Positions 12,745 through 14,194 of a DNA stretch of 14,194 bases are shown one piece after another. The stretch is taken from positions 1 through 14,194 of the forward strand of contig USHR01000031.1 in the NCBI GenBank assembly GCA_900554495.1, in the 5' to 3' direction. The stretch comes from an uncultured Collinsella sp. Its GTDB lineage: Bacteria > Actinomycetota > Coriobacteriia > Coriobacteriales > Coriobacteriaceae. The position numbers and the translations under genes were made by a program. A model generated the notes under the pieces. That model was not told where the DNA came from. It made no database searches and saw only the letters and a program-made list of their open reading frames with translations. Numbering within the stretch: the stretch's first letter is position 1; each line of letters starts with the position of its first letter.

Positions 12745-14194
12745 GTGAGCGATTGCAAGAGGGTTTACCGTTTTGGAACCGACGCCCAGGGCACCTGCGT
12801 CACTGAGGGCGACAAATCCATGAACTTCGTGCTTGGCGGCAAGGGCGCAAACCTAGCCGAGATGAGCCGCATCGGCCTGCCGGTTCCCGGTGGCTTTACC
12901 ATTACCTGCCAGACCTGTGTCGAGTACTCCGGTGCCGGCAACGTCTGGCCCGAAGGTGCACTCGATGAGATCGTTGCTGCCGAGGCCGACCTCGAGGCCC
13001 GCTGCGGCAAGAAGCTCGGCGACGCCTCCGATCCGCTGCTCGTGTCGGTTCGTTCGGGCGCTCCGTTCTCCATGCCCGGTATGATGGACACGGTCCTCAA
13101 CTTGGGCCTCAATGACGATTCCGTCCAGGGCCTCATCGCGCAGACGCAGAACCCGCGTTTTGCCTGGGATAGCTATCGTCGCTTTATCCAGATGTTCTCC
13201 AACGTCGTCATGGGTGTCGATGCCGACCTGTTCGAGAACGCCCTGACCCAGGCCCGCCTGGTCGCCGGCGTTCGCGTCGATTCCGAGCTTTCGGCCGAGG
13301 ACCTGCAGGAACTCGTCGAGACCTTTAAGGGCATCTTCTCCGAGAACGTCGATGCCGCCCTGTATCCCGAGCTCGAGGCCTCCGATGGCAAGCCCGTCTT
13401 TCCACACGATCCGGAGCTCCAGCTGCGCCTTGCCATCCAGGCCGTCTTTGGCAGCTGGATGAACGAGCGCGCCTGCATCTATCGCAAACAGCACGGCATC
13501 TCCGACGAGCTCGGCACCGCCGTCAACGTGCAGGCCATGGCCTTTGGCAACAAGGGCGAGACCTCTGCGACAGGCGTCGCCTTTACGCGTAATCCGGCCG
13601 ACGGCACCAAGGAGTTCTACGGTGACTTTTTGGTTAATGCCCAGGGCGAGGACGTCGTCGCCGGTATCCGCAACACCGAGCCCATCGCCGACCTCAAGAC
13701 CACCCCGGGCCTCGAGTCCGCAGGTGAGGAGCTCGAGCGCGTGTTCCTGACGCTCGAGGATCATTACCGCGATATGTGCGATATCGAGTTTACCATCGAG
13801 CAGGGCAAGCTCTGGATGCTCCAGACCCGCGTGGGCAAGCGCACCGCCACCGCCGCCCTGCGCATCGCCATCGAAATGGTCGAGGAAGGCCTGATCACCC
13901 GCGAAGAGGCCGTGAGCCGCATCGATCCCGCGCAACTCGACCAGCTCCTTCACCCGCAGTTCGACGCCTCCAAGAAGTACGAGGCTCTCGCCAGCGGTCT
14001 TAATGCCAGCCCCGGTGCCGCCGTGGGCGAGGTCGTGTTCTCGAGCGACGACGCTGTCGCGCGTTCCGCCGAGGGTCACAAGGTCATTCTGGTTCGTTGG
14101 GAGACCAACCCCGACGACCTGAAGGGCATGGTCGCCGCCGAGGGCATCCTGACCAGCCACGGTGGCAAGACGAGCCATGCCGCCGTTATCGCCC
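12745..14194 (+). CDS. ppdK: Pyruvate, phosphate dikinase, N-terminal part (cut by window end)
   Basis: PPDK interconverts pyruvate, ATP and phosphate with PEP, AMP and pyrophosphate. The frame is open from GTG at 12745 to the window edge (483 codons of an expected 870-900). AGGGG at 12733-12737 is the ribosome binding site. Visible parts are the ATP-grasp loop LGGKGANLAEM (K33), VSVRSGAPFSMPGMMDT (R103), GTAVNVQAMAFGN, TRNPADGTKEFYGDFLVNAQGEDVVAGIR and IEFTIEQGKLWMLQTR, then the swivelling phosphohistidine domain with GILTSHGGKTSHAAV. The catalytic residue is H478, and T476 is the expected target of the regulatory protein encoded upstream. GGKTSH replaces the more usual GGMTSH; the T-S-H triad is intact. 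The C-terminal PEP/pyruvate-binding domain is outside the window. Confidence 0.96.
   Translation, partial: MSDCKRVYRFGTDAQGTCVTEGDKSMNFVLGGKGANLAEMSRIGLPVPGGFTITCQTCVEYSGAGNVWPEGALDEIVAAEADLEARCGKKLGDASDPLLVSVRSGAPFSMPGMMDTVLNLGLNDDSVQGLIAQTQNPRFAWDSYRRFIQMFSNVVMGVDADLFENALTQARLVAGVRVDSELSAEDLQELVETFKGIFSENVDAALYPELEASDGKPVFPHDPELQLRLAIQAVFGSWMNERACIYRKQHGISDELGTAVNVQAMAFGNKGETSATGVAFTRNPADGTKEFYGDFLVNAQGEDVVAGIRNTEPIADLKTTPGLESAGEELERVFLTLEDHYRDMCDIEFTIEQGKLWMLQTRVGKRTATAALRIAIEMVEEGLITREEAVSRIDPAQLDQLLHPQFDASKKYEALASGLNASPGAAVGEVVFSSDDAVARSAEGHKVILVRWETNPDDLKGMVAAEGILTSHGGKTSHAAVIA

Noticed and set aside
12853..14178. 441-codon open frame on the minus strand opposite ppdK
   Set aside because: Same effect as above; the plus-strand frame encodes clear PPDK motifs throughout.

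Overview
The window reads as a piece of a high-GC Gram-positive chromosome, most likely a gut Coriobacteriia member close to Collinsella. This rests on GC-rich codon use, frequent TTG/GTG starts behind strong GGAGG-type ribosome binding sites, and the order of housekeeping genes. The genus is an inference. No mobile element, CRISPR array, tRNA or rRNA is visible. All recognisable genes are core functions: ribosome assembly, translation, NAD synthesis, export, DNA repair and the PEP/pyruvate node. I did not find a new gene system; the most interesting material is non-coding.

Layout. Positions 1-49 are not genomic: they are an Illumina Nextera i7 adapter with its 8-base index, left on the contig end. 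An unrecognised C-terminal gene fragment follows (50-349). A sigma70-type promoter (346-374) then drives rplU (L21) and rpmA (L27). A strong intrinsic terminator (1108-1151) separates these from obg, nadD, yqeK and rsfS, and a second strong terminator (4467-4508) ends that group. dinB (DNA polymerase IV) lies alone on the minus strand (4521-5774). Facing away from it is rpsP (S16), khpA, rimM, trmD, lepB, followed by glyQ, glyS and a DUF299 bifunctional kinase/phosphorylase. After a 297-base AT-richer region full of short repeats comes ppdK, cut by the window end 16 bases after its catalytic histidine codon.

How the genes fit together. rplU, rpmA, obg and rsfS all concern the large ribosomal subunit: two structural proteins, an assembly GTPase and a silencing factor. 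nadD and yqeK add NAD synthesis and Ap4A hydrolysis. rpsP, khpA, rimM and trmD form the classic small-subunit maturation and tRNA modification cluster, here joined directly to signal peptidase I with rplS (L19) absent from its usual place. The DUF299 protein and PPDK form an enzyme-regulator pair: the T-S-H triad that the regulator modifies is visible in PPDK at residues 476-478. The ppdK upstream region carries four TTTACC repeats at 9-12 base spacing plus several short dyads, and looks like a dense, uncharacterised control region.
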